Shown here: one piece after another, positions 1 through 10,600 of the stretch
How positions within the stretch are numbered: the stretch's first letter is position 1
How the letters are laid out: the number at the start of each line of letters is the position of its first letter
Assembly (NCBI RefSeq): GCF_025997995.1
Contig: NZ_AP026683.1
Span: 1,984,501 to 2,048,500, forward strand
Origin: Sediminibacterium sp. TEGAF015
GTDB lineage: Bacteria; Bacteroidota; Bacteroidia; Chitinophagales; Chitinophagaceae
Length of the DNA: 64,000 nucleotides
Reading direction: 5' to 3'
The notes under the pieces: model-generated
Database searches by the model: none
The model's input: only the letters and a program-made list of their open reading frames with translations
What the model was told of the DNA's origin: nothing
Translations under genes and position numbers: made by a program

Positions 1-321
1 AGTGTTGAAACCGGTTTTACTCAGGTGATCAATTTACAAAGAGGGAAAATTAGCACCACGCCTATGTACGCAGAATCTGCAGCTTACTTCAATGAATTTA
101 AAATGCAGATTCAACAGATTGAAGCTGATGAAAAACAACTGAAAAAAGAAATTAGTAAAAAAGGACTTACTGCCAATCAGCTTGATCAACTGATTGACTT
201 GTATCAATATAAATTAACTGTTCTGAAACAGCTGCAGCTGGAAATGAACAAAACCAACAATCGTTTCAAACAAAACCGCGGACCGGTAGACTCTACCCGC
301 GCCTACTTTATCAATATTTAA
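1..321 (+). CDS. C-terminal part of an unknown protein (5' end outside window)
   Basis: The reading frame is open from base 1, so this is the 3' end of a longer gene; a GTG at 25 is only an internal codon. The visible 106 residues are hydrophilic, with a Lys/Glu/Gln-rich helical stretch (about residues 40-90) that looks like a coiled coil, and no catalytic motif. It ends 23 bases before the DUF4097-like gene and is probably co-transcribed with it. In related genomes such genes often follow a sigma/anti-sigma pair, so an anti-sigma C-terminus is possible, but nothing here proves it. Confidence 0.6.
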   Translation, partial: SVETGFTQVINLQRGKISTTPMYAESAAYFNEFKMQIQQIEADEKQLKKEISKKGLTANQLDQLIDLYQYKLTVLKQLQLEMNKTNNRFKQNRGPVDSTRAYFINI

Positions 322-344
322 AATTTTGATCTAAAAACAGTGTT

Positions 345-1820
345 ATGAAAAATAGAATTCAACAATTGCTTTTGGTAACAGCCTGTATGCTGAGCTTTTT
401 TGCAGTCTCTGCTCAACAAACTACTACAGAAAAAGAAGCAGAAAAGGAAAGGCAGAAAGCCGAAAAAGAAATGCAAAAGGCAGATAAGGAAATGAAAAAT
501 GCCACCAAAGAAATAAAAGCTGCGAATATCGAAGTACGCAAAGCAGTAAAAGAAAGCATGGCAAAAGCCTTAGAACCCATTGTAGTAGAGGGTTTTCCAA
601 TGAGAGCACCAGGTGCTATTACTGTTACCGGATTCCCTATGGAACGATTTTTCCATGAAGAATATAGTTTCAAGGATTTAAAGGACGTGAAATCCAAAGA
701 GATAAGCCAGGAAATCAACACCACTAAATCTCCCGAAATTTTTGTAGACAATACTTCCAGAAATCTACAAATAAAAACCTGGGACCAGCCAAAAGTAAAA
801 GTAGTTACTACTGTTTACTTTGAGGGTGAAGGCAAATTAAGCGATGACGAATGGTTTGAAAAAATGAATCTTTCATTGAAGTCGGTTGGCAATATCGTTC
901 GAATTAAATCGGGAACTATTTCTGGTGGAAGCTATACCATTAATGGCAGCACATTTGGATGGAGCGGCAACCCTGCTGTTGCTGTATTCAATGACAAAGG
1001 AGAAAATATTGGCAGCAAGTCAAATGTAAAAAGAGTGGTCACCATTTATTTACCCTCAACAGCCAAACTGGATGTAGATACCAAATATGCAGACATGCAG
1101 ATAACAGGCAATGTAGGAACAGCCACCATCAGTATTACCAACGGCAATATAGAAGCAGAAAGCTTCACCAAGTTATTCCTTCGTTCTAAATATTCCAATG
1201 TGAATATTGAAAACGCAGCCGTAGCTGAAGTTGAATTCATGAATGGCCGCTTCAATGCCAGAACCATCACAGATGCAGACTTGGATACCAAATATGCAAC
1301 GGTAGAAATTGGCAGTACCAAAAAAACAGTGTTCAGAAGTACCAATGATGAGTATGAAATTGATGAAGCCGAAGAACTGCGAGGCAGAAAGAATTACGGA
1401 AACTTAAGGGTAACGCAGTTGAATGGTTCACTAGAAATGGATGGCACCAACGCAGACGTAAAAATCAGAAATGTAGGAGCCAATTTGAATATGATTAAAG
1501 TTGACAACAAATACGCTGATATACGCATCCCCTTAAGAAACGTAAAGAACTATACGGTAAACTTCAATGGCGCCTACAGCACTGTTTATGGAAACTTTGA
1601 AAAACAGCCGGTAGTGGTTGAAGAAGCCAAAAAACCTGTATTAAAAGACAAGGAAAAAGAAACAGATGCACTGGCCAGACAGTTGATCGAAATCAATCGG
1701 TCAATAACCAGGTATTCAGAAGCAACCGGCAACGATTCCCGATTCATGGCAAAAGTTGGGGAAGGCAAGGGGCTTAAAATTGACATGAGTTGTCAGAATT
1801 GCACTGTAGACTTTAAATAA
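345..1820 (+). CDS. secreted DUF4097-like beta-repeat protein
   Basis: A 491-residue exported protein of unknown function. Residues 1-24 form a signal peptide ending at an Ala-Gln-Gln site. Residues 25-70 are almost all Lys, Glu, Ala and Met in heptad-like order, a likely coiled coil. From about 120 to 420 the chain consists of short beta strands with a recurring Lys-Tyr-(Ala/Ser) motif (KYADMQI, KYSNVNI, KYATVEI, KYADIRI), as in DUF4097-type putative adhesins that fold as a right-handed beta helix. The C-terminus has a Cys pair (CQNC). It lies directly behind the partial gene and ahead of a terminator. Location in periplasm or on the surface is inferred. Confidence 0.7.
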   Translation: MKNRIQQLLLVTACMLSFFAVSAQQTTTEKEAEKERQKAEKEMQKADKEMKNATKEIKAANIEVRKAVKESMAKALEPIVVEGFPMRAPGAITVTGFPMERFFHEEYSFKDLKDVKSKEISQEINTTKSPEIFVDNTSRNLQIKTWDQPKVKVVTTVYFEGEGKLSDDEWFEKMNLSLKSVGNIVRIKSGTISGGSYTINGSTFGWSGNPAVAVFNDKGENIGSKSNVKRVVTIYLPSTAKLDVDTKYADMQITGNVGTATISITNGNIEAESFTKLFLRSKYSNVNIENAAVAEVEFMNGRFNARTITDADLDTKYATVEIGSTKKTVFRSTNDEYEIDEAEELRGRKNYGNLRVTQLNGSLEMDGTNADVKIRNVGANLNMIKVDNKYADIRIPLRNVKNYTVNFNGAYSTVYGNFEKQPVVVEEAKKPVLKDKEKETDALARQLIEINRSITRYSEATGNDSRFMAKVGEGKGLKIDMSCQNCTVDFK

Positions 1821-1869
1821 AAAACCTATATAAACTTTACAGCACCGATTCTCATGTGTTAAATCGGTC

Positions 1870-1902
1870 ACGTACCCCGTTTCTACGGGGTACTTTGTTT
1901 GG
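1870..1902 (+). terminator. rho-independent terminator after the DUF4097-like gene
   Basis: Perfect 9-bp stem (1872-1880 with 1885-1893) around a TTCT loop, followed by a T-rich tract. It separates the first transcription unit from the 1928-6080 operon. Confidence 0.7.
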
Positions 1903-1912
1903 GTATATCCCT

Positions 1913-1920
1913 TAACTTTG
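1913..1920 (+). promoter_or_regulatory. Bacteroidota -7 box TAACTTTG
   Basis: An exact match to the Bacteroidota primary-sigma -7 consensus TAnnTTTG ends 7 bases before the ATG at 1928. The leader would be only a few nucleotides long. No convincing -33 TTTG at the preferred distance was seen. Confidence 0.5.
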
Positions 1921-1927
1921 GCTTATT

Positions 1928-3187
1928 ATGGCGCATATCTATACCATTCTTAGTATAGTGGGTACTTTATTGTTCATTGGCTTTTTTGCCGGATACGAAA
2001 TTGCGTTCGTAACAGCCAATAGACTTAGCATTGAACTCAAAAAAAAGCAAGGCAAAAGAAGCGGTATTATTCTAGCCCAATTCATAGAATCTCCTGCAAG
2101 ATTCATTGGCACCTGCTTGATTGGGGTCAATTTATTCCTGGTAATTTATGGTCTGCTTTTCGACGAATTACTAAAAGCAGGTATTTGGCTTCCTTTGAAT
2201 ATAGAGAATGATCTTTTAAAACTGGCTTTTGATACCTTGGTCTCTACGTTGGTAGTTTTGGTAATCGGAAAATTTTTACCCAAAGCCATTTTCAGAGCAA
2301 AGAGTGACAGCCTACTTTTTGTTTTTGCACCTGTTGCCAATTTTTTTCATAATCTGTTTTTACCCCTAACCAATCTATTTGTAAATATCTCTCAGTGGAT
2401 TCTGAAATATTTATTCAATGTTCGTGTAAAAGACAAAAATGAAGCTTTTACCAAAATAGATCTGGAACATTTTTTTCAGCAAACCAAAGATCAGGATGAC
2501 GAAAATCAAGAGTTAAATACAGAGCTTTTTGAAAATGCATTGAGTTTGCCAACGGTTAAAATTAGACAGTGTCTTGTTCCTAGAACAGAAATCGTGGCCT
2601 TAGAGCTAAGCGATAGCATAGAAGAAGCAAGGGCTTTATTCATACAGACCAAACTCAGCAAGTTACTAGTATACGAAAACAGCATTGACAATATCGTAGG
2701 ATATATTCATCAGTTAGACTTATTTAACCGACCTGAAAACATCAAAGCCATGTTGCATCCGATTGTAGCAGTTCCGGAAAGCATGAGTGCCACTGATCTG
2801 ATTAATAAGTTCACCAAAGAGAGAAAAAGCATTGCCTGGGTTGTGGATGAATTTGGCGGGACATCTGGTATTGTTACCATGGAAGACTTGCTGGAAGAGA
2901 TTTTCGGAGAAATTCAGGATGAATACGATACAGAAGAATTTGTAGAAAAGCAATTAGCAGAAGATGAATTTATTTTCAGTGGCAGACTAGAACTGGATTA
3001 CTTGAATGAGAAATACAATCTGGACTTCCCAACCAGTGATTCAGAAACACTTAGCGGATATATTATCAGCGAACACGAAACCATTCCCAAACAAAAAGAA
3101 ACCATTATCATCAATAATTTCAAGTTTGATATTTTATCTGTATCTGAAAGAAGAATTGAAATGGTTAAGATGAAAGTACTTCAATAA
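1928..3187 (+). CDS. CNNM/CBS-domain hemolysin-family membrane protein
   Basis: A 419-residue inner-membrane protein of the HlyC/CorC (DUF21) family. Residues 1-190 hold the hydrophobic CNNM domain with about four membrane segments. Residues 200-330 hold a CBS pair, with the typical PRTE stretch at its start and VDEFGG near its end. Residues 340-419 match the CorC_HlyC C-terminal domain. The family is linked to divalent cation (Mg, Co) transport; the name hemolysin is historical. Its stop codon is one base from the tatC start, so the two are co-transcribed. Confidence 0.88.
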   Translation: MAHIYTILSIVGTLLFIGFFAGYEIAFVTANRLSIELKKKQGKRSGIILAQFIESPARFIGTCLIGVNLFLVIYGLLFDELLKAGIWLPLNIENDLLKLAFDTLVSTLVVLVIGKFLPKAIFRAKSDSLLFVFAPVANFFHNLFLPLTNLFVNISQWILKYLFNVRVKDKNEAFTKIDLEHFFQQTKDQDDENQELNTELFENALSLPTVKIRQCLVPRTEIVALELSDSIEEARALFIQTKLSKLLVYENSIDNIVGYIHQLDLFNRPENIKAMLHPIVAVPESMSATDLINKFTKERKSIAWVVDEFGGTSGIVTMEDLLEEIFGEIQDEYDTEEFVEKQLAEDEFIFSGRLELDYLNEKYNLDFPTSDSETLSGYIISEHETIPKQKETIIINNFKFDILSVSERRIEMVKMKVLQ

Positions 3188-3188
3188 C

Positions 3189-4043
3189 ATGGCACTATTT
3201 AATAGAAAAGCTGCGGCAGATCAGGAAGAAATGTCTTTTATAGACCATCTGGAAGAATTAAGAGGGCATATCATTCGCTCAATAATTTCCATACTCGTAA
3301 TGGCGGTGGTTATTTTTATTTATCGAAACTGGATTTTCGACAATATTATTGTTGGACCTATCAATAAAAACTTTGTCAGTTATAAAGCGCTTTGCGATTT
3401 TAGTCATTGGCTGGGTATTGGAGACGCCCTATGTATGCCCCCTGTTGAGGTAACTATGCAGAGTACTACTTTTGGAGGCCAGTTTCTGAGCACCATCAGC
3501 ATGGCCATAGTTGGTGGAATTATCATGGCATTCCCTTATATATTTTGGGAGTTCTGGCGTTTTGTAAAACCTGCGCTAAAAGACAAAGAAATTAAAAATA
3601 CCCGTTTCATTATTTTCTGGGTTTCCTTCTTCTTCTTTTGTGGAGCAGCATTTGGATATTTTTTACTGGGTCCTTTTACCTTCAACTTCCTTGCAGGTTT
3701 TCAATTGGGTACCGAAAACATGATAGTTACCCGCCCAACTTTTTCAGATTATTTAGACAACCTTACCAATATTATTTTAGGATGCGGATTGGCTTTTGAA
3801 TTACCTGTTTTAGCCCATGTGTTAACACAGATTGGGATTGTAACGCCCGCATTTTTAAGAGGGGCCAGAAAATATGCAGTTGTTATCATTTTAATTGTAG
3901 CAGCATTCATTACACCCAGCCCGGATTGGATGAGCCAGCTTATTGTGTTTATTCCCTTATTCCTTTTATACGAATTGAGCATTTTAGTTTCTGCCAAAGT
4001 GTACAGAAAGCTTGAAAAAGAAGAAGACAAGGAGTGGGATTAA
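3189..4043 (+). CDS. tatC: Sec-independent protein translocase subunit TatC
   Basis: Core membrane subunit of the twin-arginine translocase that recognises RR signal peptides. The N-terminus carries the signature FIDHLEELR, followed by six hydrophobic segments across 284 residues. The insert between the first two segments (about residues 50-95) is typical of Bacteroidota TatC. No tatA/B lies beside it; it sits between the CNNM protein and rpiB. It matters for this window because several sugar enzymes at 37302-42958 carry Tat-type signals. Confidence 0.95.
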   Translation: MALFNRKAAADQEEMSFIDHLEELRGHIIRSIISILVMAVVIFIYRNWIFDNIIVGPINKNFVSYKALCDFSHWLGIGDALCMPPVEVTMQSTTFGGQFLSTISMAIVGGIIMAFPYIFWEFWRFVKPALKDKEIKNTRFIIFWVSFFFFCGAAFGYFLLGPFTFNFLAGFQLGTENMIVTRPTFSDYLDNLTNIILGCGLAFELPVLAHVLTQIGIVTPAFLRGARKYAVVIILIVAAFITPSPDWMSQLIVFIPLFLLYELSILVSAKVYRKLEKEEDKEWD

Positions 4044-4065
4044 TTAGCCTAGTAAAACCCTTAGT

Positions 4066-4521
4066 ATGCCATATGTATTTGACGCTTCCAAACCTATATC
4101 CATTGGAAGTGACCATGCAGGATTTAGCTATAAATCTGCCTTGATTTCCTGGTTAACCGAAAAAGGTTACAATGTTACCGACCATGGAACTTTTTCACTG
4201 GATTCAGTGGATTATCCCGACTTTGCACATCCCACAGCAAGTGCGGTAGAAAACGGAGAATCGGGTTTTGGTATATTAATCTGTGGCAGTGCTAATGGCG
4301 TAGCTATCACTGCAAACAAACATCAGGGTATCAGAGCCGCATTATGTTGGCAGAATGATGTTGCTGAGTTGTCCAGATTACACAACAATGCCAATATCAT
4401 TTGTATTCCCGCCAGATTCGTAGCACTCCCTTTGGCTGAACAAATGATTGAACTATTTATGAACACTCCGTTTGAAGGTGGAAGACACGCGAATCGAGTA
4501 AATAAAATAAGCTGTAACTAA
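4066..4521 (+). CDS. rpiB: ribose 5-phosphate isomerase B
   Basis: Interconverts ribose 5-phosphate and ribulose 5-phosphate in the cytosolic pentose phosphate pathway. The 151 residues match the usual RpiB length. GSDHAGF near the N-terminus, the catalytic-Cys segment ICGSANGV and the following NKHQGIRAA are family signatures; a related allose-phosphate isomerase activity cannot be excluded. It follows tatC after 22 bases and precedes the peptidase gene by 11, suggesting one operon. Confidence 0.93.
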   Translation: MPYVFDASKPISIGSDHAGFSYKSALISWLTEKGYNVTDHGTFSLDSVDYPDFAHPTASAVENGESGFGILICGSANGVAITANKHQGIRAALCWQNDVAELSRLHNNANIICIPARFVALPLAEQMIELFMNTPFEGGRHANRVNKISCN

Positions 4522-4532
4522 AATAAAAAGCC

Positions 4533-6080
4533 ATGATGAAAAAAATCCTGTTGGGTGCAATGTTCCTTTCGAGTGGAATTGCATACGGACAAAAAGAAGA
4601 TGCATCAGCCAAATTTGCTGCATTGATTACCCCTGCTTCTATGAAGCAAAAATTAACCATTCTTGCCGGTCCTGAAATGGAAGGAAGGGAAACGGCTATG
4701 CCAGGCGAAAGAAAAGCGGCAGCCTATATTGAATCAGAATTCAGAAGAATGGGGCTGAAGCCGGGCAATGGCAACAGTTACCAGCAGTATTACAATGTTT
4801 ACCAAGACGAATTGGCAAGCATAGAATTAAGAGTAAATGGAAAACTATTTAACTGGGACAAAGACTTTATGATGTCTTTGCAAACCATCGCCAACGGAAA
4901 AAGCAGCTCTAAAGAACTGGTATTTGTTGGATATGGTATTGTAGACAAAGCAGCAGGAATAGACGATTATGCCGGCCTTGATGTAAAGGGCAAAATTGTC
5001 ATGATGCTGGATGGAGCTCCTGCTGGATATAAAGCACCCACACCTGCACCCGGAACCAGAACACCAAGTCCTATTTCGGGTCCAGCCAAAGCAACTGCAG
5101 CAAGAACAGCGGGTGCAACAGGTGTAATATTAGTGTCAAAGGATTTTCCTCGCAAAACAGCAACTGCTACAAAAGGCAATATGTATTTGAACAAGCCAGC
5201 AGGTGCACCTTTCATGATGGTTACTGTTTCTGAAGAAATTGCATCTGCCTTAGCTGGTAGAACAACAAAACTGAGCAGTGAAGCATTGGCTGGTTTAAAC
5301 AAAGGAAAATATACTGCTGAACTCAGCATCAATGCCGACAAAAAATCAATTGCATTAGAAACAAGTAACGTTATCGGAATCATAGAAGGAACCGATAAAA
5401 AAGACGAGTTTGTTTTCATGACCGGACACCATGATCACCTTGGCAAAAGAGGCGATGTAATTTATTACGGAGCTGATGATGATGGATCTGGTACAGTAGG
5501 TGTAATGCAAATGGCAGAAGCTTTTGCAGCCGCTGCTAAAAAGGGCAACAAGCCACGCAGAACTTTGGTGTTCATGACTGTAAGTGGTGAAGAAAAAGGC
5601 CTTTGGGGCTCTCAGTACTACTCAGACAATCCTATTTTCCCAATGGAAAAAACTTCTGTTGATTTAAATACAGATATGATTGGTCGTGTAGATACAGAAA
5701 GAAAAACAGGAGATACTTTAAACTATATCTATGTAATTGGTCACGATAAATTAAGTTCTGATTTAGCAAAGATTAACGAAGGCGTTAACTCCAAATACCT
5801 AAATATGACTTTGGATTATAAATACGATGATCCAAAAGACGTGAACAGAATCTATTACAGAAGCGACCACTACAATTTTGCACGCAAAGGCGTTCCTATC
5901 TTATTCTTCTATGATGGTATGTTGAAAGCAGAGTACCACCAACCCGGTGATACCGTTGATAAAATCAATTTTGAATTAATGGAGAAAAGAGCGAAGCTGG
6001 TTTTCCATACTGCATGGGAAATGGCCAACAGGGATGAAATGTTGAAGCGCGACATCCCACTTACTATGCCAGCGAGATAA
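4533..6080 (+). CDS. secreted M28-family zinc aminopeptidase with PA domain
   Basis: A 515-residue exported peptidase. Residues 1-20 form a signal peptide (cleavage after AYG). Residues about 130-260 fit a protease-associated insert, and 285-500 the M28 catalytic domain. Zinc ligands and catalytic residues are visible in order: His in TGHHDH, Asp in ADDDGSG, the Glu pair in SGEEKG, Asp in NTDMIGR and His in RSDHYNF. It is the last gene of the 1928-6080 unit, ending before a strong terminator. Substrate is unknown; the family usually removes N-terminal residues from peptides. Confidence 0.92.
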   Translation: MMKKILLGAMFLSSGIAYGQKEDASAKFAALITPASMKQKLTILAGPEMEGRETAMPGERKAAAYIESEFRRMGLKPGNGNSYQQYYNVYQDELASIELRVNGKLFNWDKDFMMSLQTIANGKSSSKELVFVGYGIVDKAAGIDDYAGLDVKGKIVMMLDGAPAGYKAPTPAPGTRTPSPISGPAKATAARTAGATGVILVSKDFPRKTATATKGNMYLNKPAGAPFMMVTVSEEIASALAGRTTKLSSEALAGLNKGKYTAELSINADKKSIALETSNVIGIIEGTDKKDEFVFMTGHHDHLGKRGDVIYYGADDDGSGTVGVMQMAEAFAAAAKKGNKPRRTLVFMTVSGEEKGLWGSQYYSDNPIFPMEKTSVDLNTDMIGRVDTERKTGDTLNYIYVIGHDKLSSDLAKINEGVNSKYLNMTLDYKYDDPKDVNRIYYRSDHYNFARKGVPILFFYDGMLKAEYHQPGDTVDKINFELMEKRAKLVFHTAWEMANRDEMLKRDIPLTMPAR

Positions 6081-6097
6081 TTTTAGGAATTAAATAA

Positions 6098-6132
6098 TAA
6101 AGCCCCGGTCTCAATTGAGCCGGGGCTTTTTG
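6098..6132. terminator. bidirectional terminator between M28 peptidase and susD
   Basis: An 8-bp GC-rich stem (6101-6108 with 6120-6127) is followed by TTTTT on the + strand and by a T-rich tract on the - strand, so it can serve both convergent units. Confidence 0.85.
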
Positions 6133-6166
6133 TAGCAGCAATCCTTAAACTTAAACTAAAGAGAAC

Positions 6167-7591
6167 TTATTTAACCAACCACATTAAACCATAATTCTCA
6201 TCTTTACCTCCCAATGCAGTTACTGCGGCTGCATAGTTTACAGGATTTAAAGATGCTTCGGTTGGAGAATAACCTAAACGTAAAGGGATTCCTCTTGAAT
6301 CCACTGCATCCACAGCTGGAGTCAAAACAGGGAAACCAGTTCTGCGCCAATCTTTCCAAGCTTCATATCCAGCCAAATAATTGTGCACCCATTTTTCTGT
6401 CATGATTTTCTTATGCCCGTCTACTGAAGTATAGGCAACCTCTGGTAAAGCGATATAGGTGTCATACTTAGTCTGATTAAATACACCATACATTTCCCAA
6501 GATGCCTTAATTGCATCTTTATATTTTGCTTCAGCTTCTACATCTCCTCCGGCAACATAACCCAACTTAGCCGCTTCAGCCTGCATAAATAGTACTTGAG
6601 CATAGTTGAATAAGGTAAGTGGTGAATCTTGGTTTCTGAATGCAGTTCCAATTCTGCTATATGCAGCAGGAATATTTACTGCGATATTTCTACCGTAAGG
6701 CAATCCCTTAATAACACCCCCTGCTAAAGTTTCTGCAAAAACAGGCAACCTTGGATCTGCTTTAGGATCCATATAATCTGTCATTGTTTTACTGATAGCA
6801 TAGTCATTTCTATTACTAATAGTATAGTTATTATACCATGGATTGTAGTTATTAGGGTCGCCCGCAATGTATTTATAATTGATGTTTTGCGCATTGCTTG
6901 TTATTACACCAGCAGAAACTGCAGCCGCGTATTCTGTTTTACCTTTCGCAAGATCAGCTTTCGAAATACGAAGTGCCATCACCATTCTGGTAGTATTCGC
7001 AAACCGCTTCCATGCTGCCATATTACCGTTTAACAAAATATCACCTACCACAGCTGTTTCAGATTCATTTATTTGTGCTACGGCTTCTGTAAGTTCTTTA
7101 AATAAAGCAGTGTAAATATCTTGCTGCTTATCGTATTTAGGAGAATAATTCTTATCCCCTTGCAATGCTTCAGAATATGGAATATCACCCCATATATCAG
7201 TCATTTGCAAAAAGTAATAGGCTTTTAAAATTCTTGCAACTGCAATCTGATTATTTTTAGACCCATTGCCATTAGCAGAGGAAGAACCTGCATTATTATA
7301 GTTAATAATTGTTTGTAAATCATATAATGGACCTGTATACCAACCAGCGAAACTAGAGTTTCGATCACTATACAATGAGGATCCAGGATAAGGTCCTTCA
7401 GAAATATGTTGAATATACATTGAACCTAGTCGTGCGCTGGTCACGTAGGTACTAAGAGCTTGTTCTGCATTTGTCAACAAAGCTTTTGTTGAAGCAGTTG
7501 TTAACTGAGCAGGAGAAATATTGGTATCGCCAAACTTGTTACAGCTTTGTAACGTAGCCAGCAAACCAAAAACGATTAATATCTTTTTCAT
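6167..7591 (-). CDS. SusD/RagB-like outer-membrane lipoprotein (SusD-like_2 type)
   Basis: Surface nutrient-binding lipoprotein that caps its TonB-dependent transporter partner. The 474 residues start with a lipoprotein signal whose lipobox ends at Cys17 (LQSC). The alpha-helical TPR-like body contains the segments KAYYFLQMTDIWGDIPYSEA and NYAQVLFMQAEAA, characteristic of the SusD_2 subfamily, which is often found with transporters of non-starch substrates. It lies 33 bases behind the SusC gene in the same operon. No glycosidase, peptidase or regulator flanks the pair, so the substrate cannot be inferred. Confidence 0.92.
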   Translation of the reverse strand: MKKILIVFGLLATLQSCNKFGDTNISPAQLTTASTKALLTNAEQALSTYVTSARLGSMYIQHISEGPYPGSSLYSDRNSSFAGWYTGPLYDLQTIINYNNAGSSSANGNGSKNNQIAVARILKAYYFLQMTDIWGDIPYSEALQGDKNYSPKYDKQQDIYTALFKELTEAVAQINESETAVVGDILLNGNMAAWKRFANTTRMVMALRISKADLAKGKTEYAAAVSAGVITSNAQNINYKYIAGDPNNYNPWYNNYTISNRNDYAISKTMTDYMDPKADPRLPVFAETLAGGVIKGLPYGRNIAVNIPAAYSRIGTAFRNQDSPLTLFNYAQVLFMQAEAAKLGYVAGGDVEAEAKYKDAIKASWEMYGVFNQTKYDTYIALPEVAYTSVDGHKKIMTEKWVHNYLAGYEAWKDWRRTGFPVLTPAVDAVDSRGIPLRLGYSPTEASLNPVNYAAAVTALGGKDENYGLMWLVK

Positions 7592-7624
7592 AAAATGTCT
7601 TTTTGTTTTTACTGAATTCGTTTA

Positions 7625-10600
7625 CTAAAATGAAGCCCTTAAGTTGATACCAAATTGTCTGGTTGAAGAAAGCTGACCACCTTCGCGATAGAATGTTTCT
7701 AACTCGGAAGGATCAACACCCCACTTTTTGGTTGTAGCCCAAATTAACCAGGCATTTTGAACCATGAAACCAATGTTGGCAGACTTTACAAAAGGAACCG
7801 ATTTTAATGCAGATGCAGGAATTGAATATCCGAATCTGATTTCACGAAGCTTTACATACGAACCATCTAACAATACGTTACTAGCATCACGCTGACGGGC
7901 TGTATACCAATAAGCTCTTGCAGAAATATAACGATTGTTTTCTTTACCTGCTAAAGCTCCATTGGCAAAAATACCTGGGATACGAATACCGCCATTGCCC
8001 GTATTTCCACCAGCAGTTGTATAAGAACCAGGATAATCTCTCCAATCATATCCTTTATCGTTTTTACCCACTGTTTCTTGAGATAAGCCAGTACCTGAAT
8101 TAAAGTTTCTGGTTTCAGAATAAAATAAACCACCACTCTGAAAGTCAATACTAAAAGTCAAATCAAATGATTTGTACTTCAATGAATTGAACATACCACC
8201 TGTAAACTTGGGCAACACAGTTCCGATTTTTTGATTGATATCATATAATGGCTGACCTGTTGCATCAATTAACGTTTGTCCTGTTGTTGGATCAGTTCTC
8301 CATTTTCTACCATAATAGGTCCCCCACTCACCACCAACTCTATGCTCTAATCGAGTATCATAGCGATTGGTAGCGTATAAATAGGTGTTGATTCCTGGAG
8401 CCAATTCTTTTACGCTATTTTGATTTTTTGCCCAGTTTAAACTAACATCCCAGCTAAAGTTTCTGGTTTCAATAGGCTTACCACTAAGCGTAATTTCAAT
8501 ACCCTTGCTTTGGATATTGCCTGCATTGATTTGTGCTGTTGAGAATCCACTTGCAGGTGTTACATCAATTCCTAAAATCTGGTCAGTATTGTTGTTCTGG
8601 TAATAAGTAACATCTAAGCCAATCTTCTTGAACAAACGCAATTCAACACCAAACTCATAGGCTTTGGTTAAAGCAGGACGAATACCGCCTCCTTTAAATT
8701 GGTTGCCTATGGTTGCAGAAGGATTGGTTCCATAGAAGGATCCATTTCCAATAGCCAAGTTCAATGCATGAGCACCTAAGTCTGATCCAACACTGGCATA
8801 TGAAGCCCTCAATTTACCATAAGTTAACCAGCTAGATTTGAGCAATTCAGTGAAGATGAAGCTGGTGCTTAAGGAAGGATATAAGTAAGAGTTACTTTGT
8901 GAAGGCAACGCAGATGACCAATCATTACGCAAAGTACCTTCCACAAATAACATATCTTTCCAACCAACAGACGCTTTTCCTAAAACAGAATTCACCGTTT
9001 TCTTTTCATAGGAGCGGCTTACACTTGGTCTTGAAATAGAAGCGGCAATATCAAAATAATTTGGAGAACTTAATCCTCCTTCAGTAGCCATTGACAATGC
9101 ACTATAACTGTTTTTACGAACGTTGCCGCCCACCATAGCATCTACAGAAAAATCACCAAATTTATTCTTGTACATGATATTGGTTTCGTAGTTCATTTCA
9201 GAATATCGATCCTGTGAAATACTAAAATAATCCAAGGTTAGTGCACCTGTTGGCATTCTGCCAGTATTCTCATTATTGTAGGTATTCGCTCTTACATAAG
9301 AAACAATATTTAGGTGTTTATTGATCTTGATATTCATACCAACATTCCCTACCAACCTGTTTTGTGCTTGTGTAGAGAAAGCCTCATAAGCCATGAAGTA
9401 AGGATTATCCCAGTATTGAGGTCTGCCATATACTTTTATGTCTGCACTTGCATTGGGATCACCTATATTCCATGAATTTAAACTACCATCTGGCTCTCTG
9501 TAATTCTGCATGCGTTTCATGTCTAACTGACGCTGAAACCATTGGTTAAAATTCTGTGTAATATTTAATCCATCTAAACGATATCCTTCAGCAGGTTTAC
9601 CTTTTGTACTATTGGTAGTATAGGTGAGATCAGTAGAAATAGTGATGTATTTACCAATATCGAATGAACCGTTCAACGCCAATTGATGTTGATCTCTATT
9701 GGCATTTGGTATCATCAAACTCCTGTTTTGATTGGCATACGTCATTCTGAAATTGTAGCCTTCTCCCCCAGATGAGAATGAAACAGAGTTGTTTTTGTTG
9801 ACACCTGTTCTAAAGAAATCGCGTACGTTATTGGGCTGAGCAACCAATGGAGTCAACTGACCAAACTCAGCTCCAGGATACCAGCTCCAATATGCGCGAT
9901 AATTGTCTCCATTCATTTTAGGACCCCAGCTTTCATCGGCACCATACTCTAACATACGCTGTCCATTAAAAGCAGCCCATGAGGCAGGATGGATAGCAGG
10001 ATTGTATTTAAACAAATAAAAACCTTGGGCATCAAATGCAGTACCAGCAGAAGTTAATGCGGAAGAATATCCACCAGCATATTCATTTTGGTATGGCGGT
10101 AATAAAGCCAGCTTTTCAAAAGTTAATCCAAGATTCACATCAACACTGGTAAATTTCTTGCGAGAACCTTTTTTAGTAGTAATTACAACCGCACCATTGG
10201 CAGCACGTTGACCATATAAAGCTGTTGATGCAGGTCCTTTTAATACAGAAACACTTTCAATATTATCTAAGATGACCGCAGACTGGTTAGTGATGGTTCC
10301 GTCTACTACAAAAATCGGTGCTTGAGGCCCCAATCCTGTAACACCACGAATCAATATATCGGCATTATCAAAAGTAGAACTAGGAGACCCTACTAACTGA
10401 ATACCTGCTACTTTACCGGCTAAAGAAGTACTAATATCTAAAGATTTCGCAACAGTTAGGTTTTCGCCTTTTACTTCTTGAACTGCATAACCAAGCGCTT
10501 TTTTCTCTCTTTTTACCCCTAAAGCCGTAACAACCACTTCACTTAAGTTATCTACAGCTTCTTTCATTTTAACGGAAGCCGCTTTTTCTGCTGGCAATTC

